From: Bradyrhizobium amphicarpaeae | GTDB taxonomy: Bacteria > Pseudomonadota > Alphaproteobacteria > Rhizobiales > Xanthobacteraceae | Length of the DNA: 64,000 nt | Direction: 5' to 3' | NCBI RefSeq assembly: GCF_002266435.3 | Contig: NZ_CP029426.2 | Location: forward strand, 1,022,001-1,086,000 | Shown here: positions 31,161-40,483 of the stretch, piece by piece | How the letters are laid out: each line of letters begins with the position of its first letter | How positions within the stretch are numbered: the first letter of the stretch is position 1 | Notes under the pieces: generated by a model | What the model was told of the DNA's origin: nothing | Database searches by the model: none | What the model saw: only the letters and a program-made list of their open reading frames with translations | Made by a program: the position numbers and the translations under genes

Positions 31161-31739
31161 CTACGCCTGCTTCATCGTCCGGAACGTGATGGAGTAACGG
31201 CGCGCCTCGACCGGCGGGATACTGTGCTCCCAGTGCGAGCGCGCCTCGCCTTGCATCATATAGAGCGAGCGCGGCCGGGCCTCGAGCGTGTGGCGCTGCC
31301 ATTTGTCGCCGCTGCGGCGGCGGAAGCGGAATTTGCAGGCCGAGCCGAGCGACAGGCCGAGGATTTTGTCGAAGTGCGGCTTGTCGCGGTGCCAGCCGAT
31401 GCCGACGCCGGCCTCATACTCGGTGCAGAGCACCTGCCGGACGCTGGCTTCCGGCAGCTCCGCCCAGGCCTCGGCCTGACGCGCGATGGGCAAGAGCCAG
31501 TCCGGGATCGGCTCCGCCTCTGCGAGCCGCTGCAGCGTGTAGTGATAGCGATAGCCGAACGACGCCACCCGGCGGTTGCCCTCGAACGCCCCGAACTGGA
31601 AGCGCTCGAGCGGCAATGCTGCGATGCGGTCGATCAAGCCCTGCTCGACGGCGGGTTCGATAAAATTGTCCGTGTAGCGAAGGCCGGTCGGGCCTGCGTC
31701 AGGAACGGCGAACAAGCCAAGCTGCGTCATTCCTCTCAT
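31161..31739 (-). CDS. AlkB-family alpha-ketoglutarate/Fe(II) dioxygenase
   Basis: 192 aa, the length of compact AlkB homologues. The iron site is in GIGWHRDKPHFD (His-x-Asp) with the distal His in HSIPPVEARRYSITFR, and the two 2-oxoglutarate-binding arginines follow. RRVASFGYRYHYT is the substrate-lid region. AlkB repairs 1-methyladenine and 3-methylcytosine by oxidative demethylation. No ada or other repair genes adjoin it. An in-frame ATG three codons inside (31730) is an equally possible start. Confidence 0.9.
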   Translation of the reverse strand: MRGMTQLGLFAVPDAGPTGLRYTDNFIEPAVEQGLIDRIAALPLERFQFGAFEGNRRVASFGYRYHYTLQRLAEAEPIPDWLLPIARQAEAWAELPEASVRQVLCTEYEAGVGIGWHRDKPHFDKILGLSLGSACKFRFRRRSGDKWQRHTLEARPRSLYMMQGEARSHWEHSIPPVEARRYSITFRTMKQA

Positions 31740-31810
31740 TTCCGTGACGGAACCTTTCGTGCCCCCAAGCGACTTACATTATGACGCGGGGAGAAACGTG
31801 CGAGGCTGTC

Positions 31811-31951
31811 ATGGCACAGAAGCATACCGCCGATCCGGCAGAAATCATGCGGGCGACCGGTCATCCTGAACTGGAATATGCCGCGGGCTGGACCATCGCT
31901 GGTCTCGTCACCATCGGCACCATCGTCGCCGCCTGGGTGTTCGCGATCTAG
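31811..31951 (+). CDS. 46-aa single-pass membrane protein
   Basis: MAQKHTADPAEIMRATGHPE, then a hydrophobic helix AGWTIAGLVTIGTIVAAWVFAI ending at the C-terminus. GAGG lies five bases before the ATG. It is a probable small inner-membrane protein, N-terminus inside, function unknown. Its TAG stop overlaps the stop codon of the convergent histidine kinase gene by two bases (a shared ctag). Confidence 0.65.
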   Translation: MAQKHTADPAEIMRATGHPELEYAAGWTIAGLVTIGTIVAAWVFAI

Positions 31952-33534
31952 GCCATCGGAAACTGAAGCTCGAAGGCGGCGCCGGTTTCGGTCGGCTTCA
32001 GCCTGATCGAGCCGCCATGGCTCGCCATCACCGCGCGCGCGATTGCGAGACCCATCCCGGTGCCGCCCTGGTCGCGGCGGGTGGTGAAGAACGCATCAAA
32101 GATCCTGTCGCGGTTGGGCGCCGAAATCGGTTCGCCGTCATTGCTCACCGTCAGACGCAGGGTCGTACGCTCGTCCACCGCCTCCAGCCTGATGGTCCCG
32201 GCCTTGTGCCGCATCGCGTTGTCGGCGAGATGCGACAGCACGATCAGCGCCTTTTCGCCGGACATGCCGATGGGGCGGTCGAGACTGCCGCTGGCTTCGA
32301 TGGAGCTGGCCGGAAATCGGTTCTTGAGGTCGGCGATCACGGGCGCCAGCTCGGTGCGTTCGTTCTGCGGCAGGCTTTCGGCGCGGGCAAGTTCCCGTAG
32401 CCGCTGCGCCATCGCCTCCAGCCGCTTTGTGTCGGACAGGATGTTGGCGATGAACGTCTCCTGCTCGGCCGGTGTCAGCCCCTCGGACTTGCCTTGATAT
32501 GAATCCTGCAGCAGCTCGGCCGCGCCCTTGATCGAGGTCAGCGGCGACCTCAGCTCGTGGGTCAGATGGGCCGAGAATGTCGCGATATAGTCGGAGCGCC
32601 GCGCCAGCTGCTCGGCCATGCCGAGGAAGCTGTGCGAGAGTTGCGCGAACTCGCGCGTGCCGTAGTGTCGGAGCGGCTGGAAGGCCGCGCGGTCGCCACG
32701 GCCGATCCGCGCGGCGCGGTCGATCAGCTCGTGCATCGGCAGCGTGATGGTGCGCGAGAACACCAGGCCGATCGCGATCGTGCCGAGGATGACGGCGAGC
32801 CCCGCCAGCACGAACTTGCCCCGCTCCTGGTACAAATGGTCGAAGATGTTGCTCGGCGTCCGCGTGGTGTAGATTACGCCGGCGACACGGTTGTCGACGA
32901 TGACAGGCATTGCCGAGAACACGTGGACGCCGAGGCCGCGGCTGAAGGAATAGATCGGCGGAGGCGGCTTGTCCGGCACGCGGTTGCGCAAGGTGGCGCG
33001 ATATTGCCCGTGCAGTGCGTCCGCGACCTCCTCGATATGGGCGAGCGACTGGCCGACCTCCTGCCGCCCGGCGATAACCACCCCTTGCGGATCGAGGATG
33101 CGGAAGCCCGCCAGCGTCACCTTCTGGGTCTCGCGGATGATCGGCGTCAGCCTTGCGCCGATCTCGACATAGCCCGCCTGCGCCGGATGAGGCGCGGCCT
33201 GCCCTTCCGGCCGCCGCCGCAGCAGATCATTGGCGGTGAGGTCGAGTGCCGGGCGGATCGGCGTGACCTGGTCGCCGGGATCGGGCAGCACGTTCGGCGG
33301 CACCTCTGCGCCGAGCGTCAGCCCGCTGTCGAGCCTTGCCGTGACCTCCTGCGCATAGATCGTCGCCAGCACGCGGCTCTGCGCGATCAGCTCGGCCTGG
33401 GTCTGGCGGATCAGCTGGTTGTCGTAGAGGCGGAAGAAGAACAGGCCGACCAGCGGCAGCACGCCGACCGTTGCCAGCACCGCGAAGATGACGAGCCCGA
33501 GCGACGGCCGCCATTTGTCGGGCGCCGCGCTCAT
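31948..33534 (-). CDS. sensor histidine kinase
   Basis: A 528-aa inner-membrane kinase. TM1 lies at ~11-34, a periplasmic sensor region at ~35-238, TM2 at ~239-260, then HAMP, HisKA with phospho-acceptor His326 in SAHLTHELRSPLTSIKG, and HATPase_c with the N box (LSHLADNAMRHK) and G boxes (NDGEPISAPNRDRIFDAFFTTRRDQGGTGMGLAIA motif region). The start overlaps the end of the response-regulator gene by four bases (ATGA), so translation is coupled. The sensed signal is unknown; the upstream DUF4173 protein may be a partner. Confidence 0.92.
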   Translation of the reverse strand: MSAAPDKWRPSLGLVIFAVLATVGVLPLVGLFFFRLYDNQLIRQTQAELIAQSRVLATIYAQEVTARLDSGLTLGAEVPPNVLPDPGDQVTPIRPALDLTANDLLRRRPEGQAAPHPAQAGYVEIGARLTPIIRETQKVTLAGFRILDPQGVVIAGRQEVGQSLAHIEEVADALHGQYRATLRNRVPDKPPPPIYSFSRGLGVHVFSAMPVIVDNRVAGVIYTTRTPSNIFDHLYQERGKFVLAGLAVILGTIAIGLVFSRTITLPMHELIDRAARIGRGDRAAFQPLRHYGTREFAQLSHSFLGMAEQLARRSDYIATFSAHLTHELRSPLTSIKGAAELLQDSYQGKSEGLTPAEQETFIANILSDTKRLEAMAQRLRELARAESLPQNERTELAPVIADLKNRFPASSIEASGSLDRPIGMSGEKALIVLSHLADNAMRHKAGTIRLEAVDERTTLRLTVSNDGEPISAPNRDRIFDAFFTTRRDQGGTGMGLAIARAVMASHGGSIRLKPTETGAAFELQFPMA

Positions 33535-34235
33535 GCCGGCGTCTCGCAGCGGCCGAGCTTGAAGCCGACGCCGTGGATGGTCTCGATCACGTTCTCGCAA
33601 TCCAGCGCCGCGAGCTTGGCGCGGATGTTGCGGATGTGGCTGTCGATGGTGCGGTCGGAGACCTGGATGTTGAGCTGATAGGCCGCCCGCATCAGCTGCT
33701 CGCGGTTGAACACCGATGTCGGCCGGGCCAGGAACGCACGCAGGATGCCGAATTCGATCGCGGTCAGCTTCAGCGGCGTGCCGGCGAAGGTCGCGACATG
33801 CTGCTCGGGATCGATTAGCAGGCCGCCTTGCGACAGTGCGGCCGGACCCGCCTTGGCCTCGCCATTGCGCGGGCTGAGCCGGCGCAGGATGACATTGACC
33901 CGCGCCACCAGCTCGCGCGGGCTGAACGGCTTCGTCACGTAATCGTCGCCGCCGATCTCGAGACCGAGGATGCGGTCGATCTCCTCGTCGCGCGCCGACA
34001 GGAAGAGGATCGGCACGTCGGAATTCTTGCGGATCTCGCGGCAGACATCGAGGCCGTCGAACTCGGGCATGCCGATGTCGAGCACGATCAGATCGGGTCG
34101 GTCGGCGGCAAAGCGGGCGAGCGCCTCCTTGCCATCGCGCGCCTCGATCACGTCCATGCCGGCCTTCTTCAGGGCGACGCGGATGACCTCGCGGATATGG
34201 CCTTCGTCGTCGACGATGAGGATGCGATGCGCCAA
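33531..34235 (-). CDS. OmpR-family response regulator
   Basis: 234 aa. The receiver domain has the acidic pair DDE at 9-11, phospho-acceptor Asp53 in VLDIGMPEFDG, and the switch Lys in VTKPFSP. The C-terminal winged-helix DNA-binding domain is typical (LTAIEFGILRAFLARP, VSDRTIDSHIRNIRAKL, TIHGVGFKLG). It is the cognate partner of the overlapping downstream kinase. It follows the DUF4173 gene by 12 bp, so the three genes form one operon. Confidence 0.95.
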   Translation of the reverse strand: MAHRILIVDDEGHIREVIRVALKKAGMDVIEARDGKEALARFAADRPDLIVLDIGMPEFDGLDVCREIRKNSDVPILFLSARDEEIDRILGLEIGGDDYVTKPFSPRELVARVNVILRRLSPRNGEAKAGPAALSQGGLLIDPEQHVATFAGTPLKLTAIEFGILRAFLARPTSVFNREQLMRAAYQLNIQVSDRTIDSHIRNIRAKLAALDCENVIETIHGVGFKLGRCETPA

Positions 34236-34247
34236 GATTTTCTCCGC

Positions 34248-35756
34248 TCACCCTTCCGGCCGGCTGCCGGACTGATCTTTCGCCTGCGCGTCCAGCCTGC
34301 GCTGCAGCCGCCAGCTCCGAAAGCCCCAGCTTCGCCAGGCCAGATCCTGGCGCTGCTGTTCTACAAGGCGGTCGCGTCGCGACACAAGACAGCTCTCGCC
34401 GGCGCCGGGCCGGAGCGCGATGGCCTTGTCGATCGCGGGCAGCGCCTGCGGCCCGAGCGTCAGGAGATAGTTGATATCGATCTGCAGGCCCTTGCCCGAC
34501 GCCTCCCGGCTGTGCGCGACGTTGTAGTCGGCGATGAAGGCATCGAAGTTCACGAGCGAGCAGCTGTAGAGCACGATCGCCAGCGCGACCAGATTGACGC
34601 CGACGAGCCATTGGTTGGACCGGTTGAGGGCGATGCGGGCGACGATCAGGATCAGCCCGAGCGCGACCAGCCCCATCCAGATGAAGGCCGCGATCCGCCA
34701 ATAGGTCAGCATGTAGATGTCGACGTAGAGGTCGAGGCGAAGGATGGAGGAGGCGACGAGAAGCACGTTCTGCCCGACCCAGAGATAGACCAGCGGCCTG
34801 ATCACCCTCGCGTTCTCAGCCAGCCCGCCCGGGCGCATCGCCACCAGCACGAAGGCCGCGGCAAGCAGGGCGGTCACGATCAGCGGATAGGCGCCGCGAT
34901 GTGCGTAGCCCGCATAGGTCAGATTGTCCGGCAGTGCCACATGGCCCCAGAGATAGATCCCGTCGAGAATGGACTGCGCCGCGAACAGCAAATTGAACAG
35001 GATCAGCGAGCGCAGGACGGTGGAGGGACCAAGAAATTCCACCGGGGCCAGGGGTGGCAGCGGCAGCGGCACAGCACCGTCCGCGACGGCGTTGGTGACG
35101 ATCGTCTTGCGCCGCCAGCGCACATGGATGAACGGCCAGGCCAGCGCCAGCATCAAGCCCCAGAACAGCACGCGCGGGACGCTGATATATTGGAGGAAGA
35201 GTTTCGGATTGAGCAGGGACACCCATTGCTCGATCACCGGATTGGCCGCGGCGAACAGCGCGACGAAGACGCTGCTCAGCGCTGCCGGCAGCAGCCAGTG
35301 CGCGATGCCGCGGGTCAGCGCCGACGCGTTGAACGCCTGGGGCGCATCGAGGATGAACCTGAAGGGTCCGAGCAGGACGAAGTTGCGCAGCGCGCGGGCG
35401 CGGTCGGCGAGCCCGGTCGTTTCCGAATTGGTTACGAGCAGCAACGCCATCGCGAGCGACGCGATCAGGATCAGGAACGACAGGGTGTTGAGCTCCTCGA
35501 TAGCAGGCACCAGACCGGCGACGAGAACGGCCGAGCCGATCAGGGCGCGGCGCAAGTCAACGACCGCATGATTGAACAGCGCCGATACCCCGGCGAGCGC
35601 GATTGCAAAGAGCGTCAGCGAGAGCCCGATCCGCTGGCCGTAGAACAGCCAGTCGGCGAGTGCGGCCAGCACCAGCGCGAGGCCGACCTTGGCCGGGATC
35701 GAGGCGTGACCGATCGGCTTGATGTCCTCTACGATCGTCGAAGCCAGGCTTGTCAT
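34248..35756 (-). CDS. DUF4173/DUF4153-like polytopic membrane protein
   Basis: 502 aa with about ten to twelve hydrophobic helices between residues 20 and 420, then a hydrophilic C-terminal tail of some 80 residues rich in Arg and Gln. The pattern PxxLxxYxxVPRVLFWGLMLALAWPF and LILFNLLFAAQSILDGIYLWG corresponds to the DUF4153/DUF4173 family, whose function is not known. As the first gene of the operon with a two-component system it may feed a membrane or envelope signal to the kinase. Its promoter should lie in the 190 bp before the divergent gene at 35947. Confidence 0.8.
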   Translation of the reverse strand: MTSLASTIVEDIKPIGHASIPAKVGLALVLAALADWLFYGQRIGLSLTLFAIALAGVSALFNHAVVDLRRALIGSAVLVAGLVPAIEELNTLSFLILIASLAMALLLVTNSETTGLADRARALRNFVLLGPFRFILDAPQAFNASALTRGIAHWLLPAALSSVFVALFAAANPVIEQWVSLLNPKLFLQYISVPRVLFWGLMLALAWPFIHVRWRRKTIVTNAVADGAVPLPLPPLAPVEFLGPSTVLRSLILFNLLFAAQSILDGIYLWGHVALPDNLTYAGYAHRGAYPLIVTALLAAAFVLVAMRPGGLAENARVIRPLVYLWVGQNVLLVASSILRLDLYVDIYMLTYWRIAAFIWMGLVALGLILIVARIALNRSNQWLVGVNLVALAIVLYSCSLVNFDAFIADYNVAHSREASGKGLQIDINYLLTLGPQALPAIDKAIALRPGAGESCLVSRRDRLVEQQRQDLAWRSWGFRSWRLQRRLDAQAKDQSGSRPEG

Positions 35757-35946
35757 ATTCGAAAAGACCTCTCGTGATGGGTGGCATCACGAAGTCTGAA
35801 CGGTGCTTGTGCAGAAGCCGGGATCATCGTCTGCACGGTTTCAGGAGTCTTTTGCAGTTTTCGTGCAGGCGCGCTTTTGCCTCTCGCCCGGCGTGAATTG
35901 CTTTGATAGGTGCGAAGCATTCGCCCCTCCCAGCGCGTGATGCATC

Positions 35947-37305
35947 ATGCAATTCCTCCGCCGTATCGGTCACATTCTGCTTTGGCTTGCCGCACCTGTT
36001 GTCGCATTCGCGGCCGCGAACAAGAACGATCCCTATCTGGTCCCATTGCGTGGCGCCGGAAACCTCGCGCTTGTCGTCGCAAGCGTCGCGATCGTCCTCC
36101 TGCTGCTGCGCAGTAGGCGTCGGCGGACCATCGCGGGCAAGCTGCTCGTCACGCTCTGGTGCCTGCCGCCGGTCCTGATGTCCGCGGCGCATCTGAAGTT
36201 CGAGCTCCGCAAGCACGACGTTCTCGGCGCAAGCGCCGCCGAGGCGCGCCAGCTCGGGCCTCATTTCATGGTCGGCTATTCCTCGTTTCCCGAGGTCGCG
36301 CGCCTTGCCGAGCAGGGATTGATCGGCGGCGTCTATGTGACCCGGCACAACATCCGGGGCCGGACCGTCGCGACGTTACGTGCGGAAATCTCGGCGCTTC
36401 AGGATATCAGGCGCGCGGCTGGCCTGCCGCCGCTGGTCGTCGCCGCAGACCAGGAGGGCGGCATCGTCGGGCATCTGGCGCCGCCGCTGACCAAGGTGCC
36501 GGCGCTGGCGACGCTCGCCGGTCTTGCTCCCGACGACCAGCGGTCCAAGGCTGAAGAGTTCGGTCGTATTCACGGACGCGAGCTTGCGGACCTCGGCGTC
36601 AACCTCAATCTCGCGCCGGTGCTCGACCTCAAGCCGCCGGCGCGGCGCAACCGTCTCGATTTCCACACGCTGATCGGCCAGCGCGCAATCGCAACCGATC
36701 CGGCCGTCGTCAGCACGATCGCGACCGCCTATGTGCGCGGGCTGGAGGAATCCGGCGTCGGTGCCACGCTAAAGCATTTTCCGGGCATCGGCCGCGTCCG
36801 CACCGACACGCATCATTTCAGTGCCAATCTCGATACGCCGGTCGGGGAATTGGAAGCCACCGACTGGCTTCCGTTCCGCGAGGTGCTGTCGCATTCGCGC
36901 AGCGCACTGATGGTCGGCCATGTCACCCTCACCGCGGTCGACCCCGACCGCGCCGCCTCGCACTCCCGGCGCGTCGTCGATGGCATCATCCGTGACAAAT
37001 GGGGCTATCAGGGCGTGGTGATGACCGACGACCTCGTGATGGGTGCGATCTACCAGAACGACGTCTGCAAGGCCGTGGTCGAGGCGATCAATGCCGGCGT
37101 CGACCTGCTGCTGGTCGCCTATGACGGCGCGCAATTCTACCGCGTCTTCGCTTGCGCCCTGGAAGGCTCGCGGAAAGGCATGCTGGATGCCGCGGCGCTG
37201 CGCGCGAGCGGGGCGCGGCTGACGCGAGGTTTTCCGATCGAGCAGGCGCGGGCGGCGTCAGATGTGCTCCGCGTCGTCGAGCGGCATCAGCCCTTCGAAA
37301 ATTGA
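35947..37305 (+). CDS. membrane-anchored family-3 glycoside hydrolase, NagZ-like
   Basis: 452 aa. Two hydrophobic helices (about 8-24 and 38-55), possibly a third at 66-80, precede a GH3 barrel. The NagZ Asp/His loop is present in KHFPGIGRVRTDTH, and the nucleophile Asp is in GYQGVVMTDDLVMG. VVAADQEGGIVGHL is the standard GH3 strand. NagZ cleaves N-acetylglucosamine from anhydromuropeptides in peptidoglycan recycling but is normally cytosolic and near 340 aa; the membrane anchor suggests action at the periplasmic face. The substrate is therefore uncertain. It overlaps the convergent next gene by 19 bp. Confidence 0.85.
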   Translation: MQFLRRIGHILLWLAAPVVAFAAANKNDPYLVPLRGAGNLALVVASVAIVLLLLRSRRRRTIAGKLLVTLWCLPPVLMSAAHLKFELRKHDVLGASAAEARQLGPHFMVGYSSFPEVARLAEQGLIGGVYVTRHNIRGRTVATLRAEISALQDIRRAAGLPPLVVAADQEGGIVGHLAPPLTKVPALATLAGLAPDDQRSKAEEFGRIHGRELADLGVNLNLAPVLDLKPPARRNRLDFHTLIGQRAIATDPAVVSTIATAYVRGLEESGVGATLKHFPGIGRVRTDTHHFSANLDTPVGELEATDWLPFREVLSHSRSALMVGHVTLTAVDPDRAASHSRRVVDGIIRDKWGYQGVVMTDDLVMGAIYQNDVCKAVVEAINAGVDLLLVAYDGAQFYRVFACALEGSRKGMLDAAALRASGARLTRGFPIEQARAASDVLRVVERHQPFEN

Positions 37306-38906
37306 CGGTAGTCCGGCTCGCGGTGAAACCAGAACTCGTAGCCGGTGATGCCTTTCTGCATGGCGACGTCGTGGATCGGCTGGTTGAGCGGAACGACCGG
37401 CACGTCGCGGATGCAGAGCGCGATGAAATCCTTCACCGCCTTGTCGTACTCGGCTGCGTCCGCGGTGAAGCGGGCCTTGTCGATCAGCGCGTCCATCTCC
37501 TTGTTCTGATAGGAGGAGATGTTGAAGATCGAATTGTTGCCGTGGAAATTCCAGTAGAAGTAATATTCGGGATAGTCGAGCCAGCCGCTGAAACGGTTGA
37601 GCGCAAGCGGCAGCTCCTTCTTGTTCAGCGTCGTGCGCCAGTTCGCGCCCGGGATTTTTTCGATTGATGCCTTGATGCCGATCTTGGCGAGGCTCTCCTG
37701 GATCAGGATCGCCGTGGGCTCGCCGACGGTCGCGGTGCCGGTGTCGAGCGATAGCGTCGTCTCCAGGCCGGACCCGAAACCTGCTTCCTTCATCAAGGCC
37801 TTGGCCTTGTCCAGGTCGGTGGCGTAGGGAAACGGTTGCGGCCAGACCGGCTTTGAGACGTCCGCCGCTCCTCCGTACATCGGAACGGCACGGCCGAAGA
37901 ACGCGCTGCTCTGGATCTGCTCATATGGCATCGCCCAGGCGACGGCCTGGCGCAGCTTCATATTGTCGAACGGCGGCTTTGCGGTGTTCAGAGCAACGTA
38001 CCAGAGCGCATTGGGGATCGGTACGCCCGATACCTTGACCTTGCCTTCCCGGATGAGCTGGTCGAAATCGCGCGGCGCAAAGCCGCTCGACAAGTCGGCG
38101 TCGCCTCGCTCCAGCATGGCGCGGCGGGTCCCGCCGGAGGGAACATCGCGTGCGATCACGCGCCTGATCTTCGGCAAGGGTCCGCTCTTCCAGTCGTCGA
38201 AACGCGCCAGCACGGTCTCGCTGCCGGGCTTCCAGCTCTCGATTCTGTAGGCACCGCCGCCGGCCTCGTTGTTCCGGAGCCACGTCAATGCCCAGGGGTC
38301 TTCCTGTGTTGCATTCTTCTTCGCCAGTTCCGAGTTGATGATGAAGGGCACGACCACGGCGACGTTGAACAGCAGCATCTTGTCCTTGCGGACATAGTCG
38401 ATGCGGAAGGTGTGATCGTCGACGACCACGAACTGTTCGGGCTTCTCCAGCGATCCTGCCGACATCTGGAAGGTCGGGAAGCCGCCGACCTTCACCGCGC
38501 GGTCGAACGACCATTTGACGTCCTTGGCGGTGACTGGCGTGCCGTCGTGGAATTTCGCGTCCTTGCGAAGCCTGAAGGTGCAGGACATGCCGTCGGCCGC
38601 GACCTCCCAGCTCTCGGCCAGTTCGGGCGCGAGTTTCTCGCGATCATACGACAGCGTTCCGTCCGGCAGCGTCCTGGAGGCGTAGGAAAGCAGGCGGTCG
38701 TAGCAATTCCACGATAGCCCGTTCACGGTCTGGTTGGAGCCGACGCCCTGCATGTCCAGCGAGTTCGGACCCAGCTCCTGCACCACCAGCAGGGTCTCGC
38801 TACGTCCCTGCGCCCAGGCGAGGGGCGGAGCGACGGCACTGATGCCGGCGGCACCCGCGCCGCCGAGCACGCTGCGGCGGCTCATGTGGAAGGGTGAACT
38901 GCTCAT
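37287..38906 (-). CDS. ABC transporter substrate-binding protein, family 5 (peptide/opine/nickel type)
   Basis: A 539-aa periplasmic solute-binding protein. The N-terminus MSSSPFHMSRRSVLGGAGAAGISAVAPP is a twin-arginine signal (SRRSVLG), so it is exported folded. Typical SBP_bac_5 motifs follow: LAPELAESWEVAADGMSCTFRLRKDAKFHDGTPVTAKDVKWSFDR. No permease or ATPase gene adjoins it, so it is an orphan serving a transporter elsewhere. It overlaps the end of the NagZ-like gene tail to tail. Confidence 0.92.
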   Translation of the reverse strand: MSSSPFHMSRRSVLGGAGAAGISAVAPPLAWAQGRSETLLVVQELGPNSLDMQGVGSNQTVNGLSWNCYDRLLSYASRTLPDGTLSYDREKLAPELAESWEVAADGMSCTFRLRKDAKFHDGTPVTAKDVKWSFDRAVKVGGFPTFQMSAGSLEKPEQFVVVDDHTFRIDYVRKDKMLLFNVAVVVPFIINSELAKKNATQEDPWALTWLRNNEAGGGAYRIESWKPGSETVLARFDDWKSGPLPKIRRVIARDVPSGGTRRAMLERGDADLSSGFAPRDFDQLIREGKVKVSGVPIPNALWYVALNTAKPPFDNMKLRQAVAWAMPYEQIQSSAFFGRAVPMYGGAADVSKPVWPQPFPYATDLDKAKALMKEAGFGSGLETTLSLDTGTATVGEPTAILIQESLAKIGIKASIEKIPGANWRTTLNKKELPLALNRFSGWLDYPEYYFYWNFHGNNSIFNISSYQNKEMDALIDKARFTADAAEYDKAVKDFIALCIRDVPVVPLNQPIHDVAMQKGITGYEFWFHREPDYRQFSKG

Positions 38907-39058
38907 GGGCGCCTCCTGTCCGGCAATTGTCCGGTATCGAGAGGCAAGGTGTGTGCCACCGGCACGACTGATCGTGTCGTATCCGCGGCCGACCGCCCCG
39001 CGCGATGGCGCGAGGCGGCTTCATTCGGTGTGCGTCTGGGGCGTGCGCCAGGCGTTTC

Positions 39059-40330
39059 CTATTCAGCCTGCTCCACTGCGGCAGGCATCTTCGCAACCGA
39101 CATCAGCGATCGCGCGACCTGATTGAGCAGGAGATCGGCGTTTTCTTCCTCGGCCAGGGATTTGGAGAGCAGGGCGACCACCGCGCTATGCCGGAGCTGC
39201 TGCGCCAGATTGCGTGCGGTGGTGTAGCCGGACATCTCGTAATGCTCGACGCGTTGAGCCGCAGAAATCAGCGAGAGGTCGGCGGCTGCGTCTTCCTTGT
39301 CTGCGGCTTCCTTCATGACCTCCTGGCCTTCCTCGATGAGGCCCATCATGCCTTTACAGGGCTTGGCGCGTGCGGTCTCGCCGAGCAGCTCGAAGCATTC
39401 GTTGATGCGCTCGACCTGATTCTCCGTCTCGCCCAGATGCTGCTCGAACAATTCCCGCAGCTGGTCGAAGCGGGCGGCCTGCGCCATCTTGGGAAGAGCC
39501 TTGGTCAACTGCTTCTCGGCATGGAGAATGTCGCGCAGTTCATGGAGCAGGAGATCGGTCAGGCCCGCCTCGTCCACGGGCGATGAGCTTTCGGTGACGA
39601 TCGGCGTGCCGGCGCCGGAATCGGTGGACTGCAGAGCGGGTGATTCCGTGAACACCCAGTCCTCGCCCTCGTTCCAGGGACCGCGGGTGTCGATTTCGCC
39701 GTGGTCACCGCTGCCGGTGGAGTCGTTGAAGTACTGGTTGACGAGGCCGGGCGTCGGCGCGATCCTGCCGATGCTGAAGGCCGGCTTCGACAGGCTTTCG
39801 AGCGCTCGCGCGAAAGCCTTCATATGCGTGATCTCCCGCGTCATCAGGAACTGGAGCGCGTCCTTGCTGCCCGAATCGTCGCAGAAATTGATCAGCCGTT
39901 CATAAACGATCTTCGCGCGGGCCTCGGCGGCGATGTTGCTGCGGAGGTCGACGTCGAGCTCGCCGGTGATCTTCAGATAGTCGGCGGTTCAGGGATTGCC
40001 TTGTGAATTGAACAGATTGACGCCGCCGCCACCGGCGATCGCAATCAGCGGATCGGCCTCTGCCGCCTGGCGGTCGTTCTTCGAAGGCGCAAGATGCATG
40101 CGCGCAAGACAACCGACGACTTCGAGATGGCTGAGCTCTTCGGTGCCGATATCCATCAGGAGATCCTTGCGGTCGGGGTCCTCGCAATTCAAACCTTGAA
40201 TCGAATATTGCATGGCGGCCGCGAGTTCCCCGTTGGCGCCTCCGAACTGCTCGAGCAGCATATTGCCGAAGCGGGGATCGGGTTCGTCGACACGCACGGT
40301 GAACATCAGTTTCTTGACGTGGTGATACAT
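39059..40330 (-). pseudogene. manganese catalase-YciE (DUF892) fusion, interrupted by an in-frame TGA
   Basis: One reading frame of 424 codons with a single stop at codon 114 (39989-39991). Before it, residues 1-113 match the start of Mn-catalase (HVKKLMFTVRVDEPDPRFGN, ligand Glu in GGANGELAAAMQY, Glu/His in GTEELSHLEVV). After it, the frame continues without shift: TADYLKITGELDVDLRSNIAAEARAKIVYERL, then LMTREITHMKAF with the remaining metal ligands, the catalase tail, and a YciE/YciF-type ferritin-like domain from about residue 260. The codon is TGG (Trp, in GNPWTADYL) in relatives, so one base change made it TGA. Metal ligands lie on both sides, so the 113-aa product should be inactive. Alternatives are sequencing error or readthrough. 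The downstream part could restart at 39844. Confidence 0.85.
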
Positions 40331-40483
40331 GGGAAACTCGCGCTGTGAGGGAAACTATGCGGTCAACCGGCCCTCGGAATGTTCGTTCCTAAGCTCTCGT
40401 CGAGATTAAGATCTGGTGGTGGGAGCGCGTCTACGCGGTGGTTGGTGCCGGCGAGATCTCTGCAATCCCATTGCTGCACGGCT

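Noticed and set aside
39989..39991. The in-frame TGA as a selenocysteine codon
   Set aside because: The position is Trp in Mn-catalases, not Cys, and no SECIS-like hairpin follows it.
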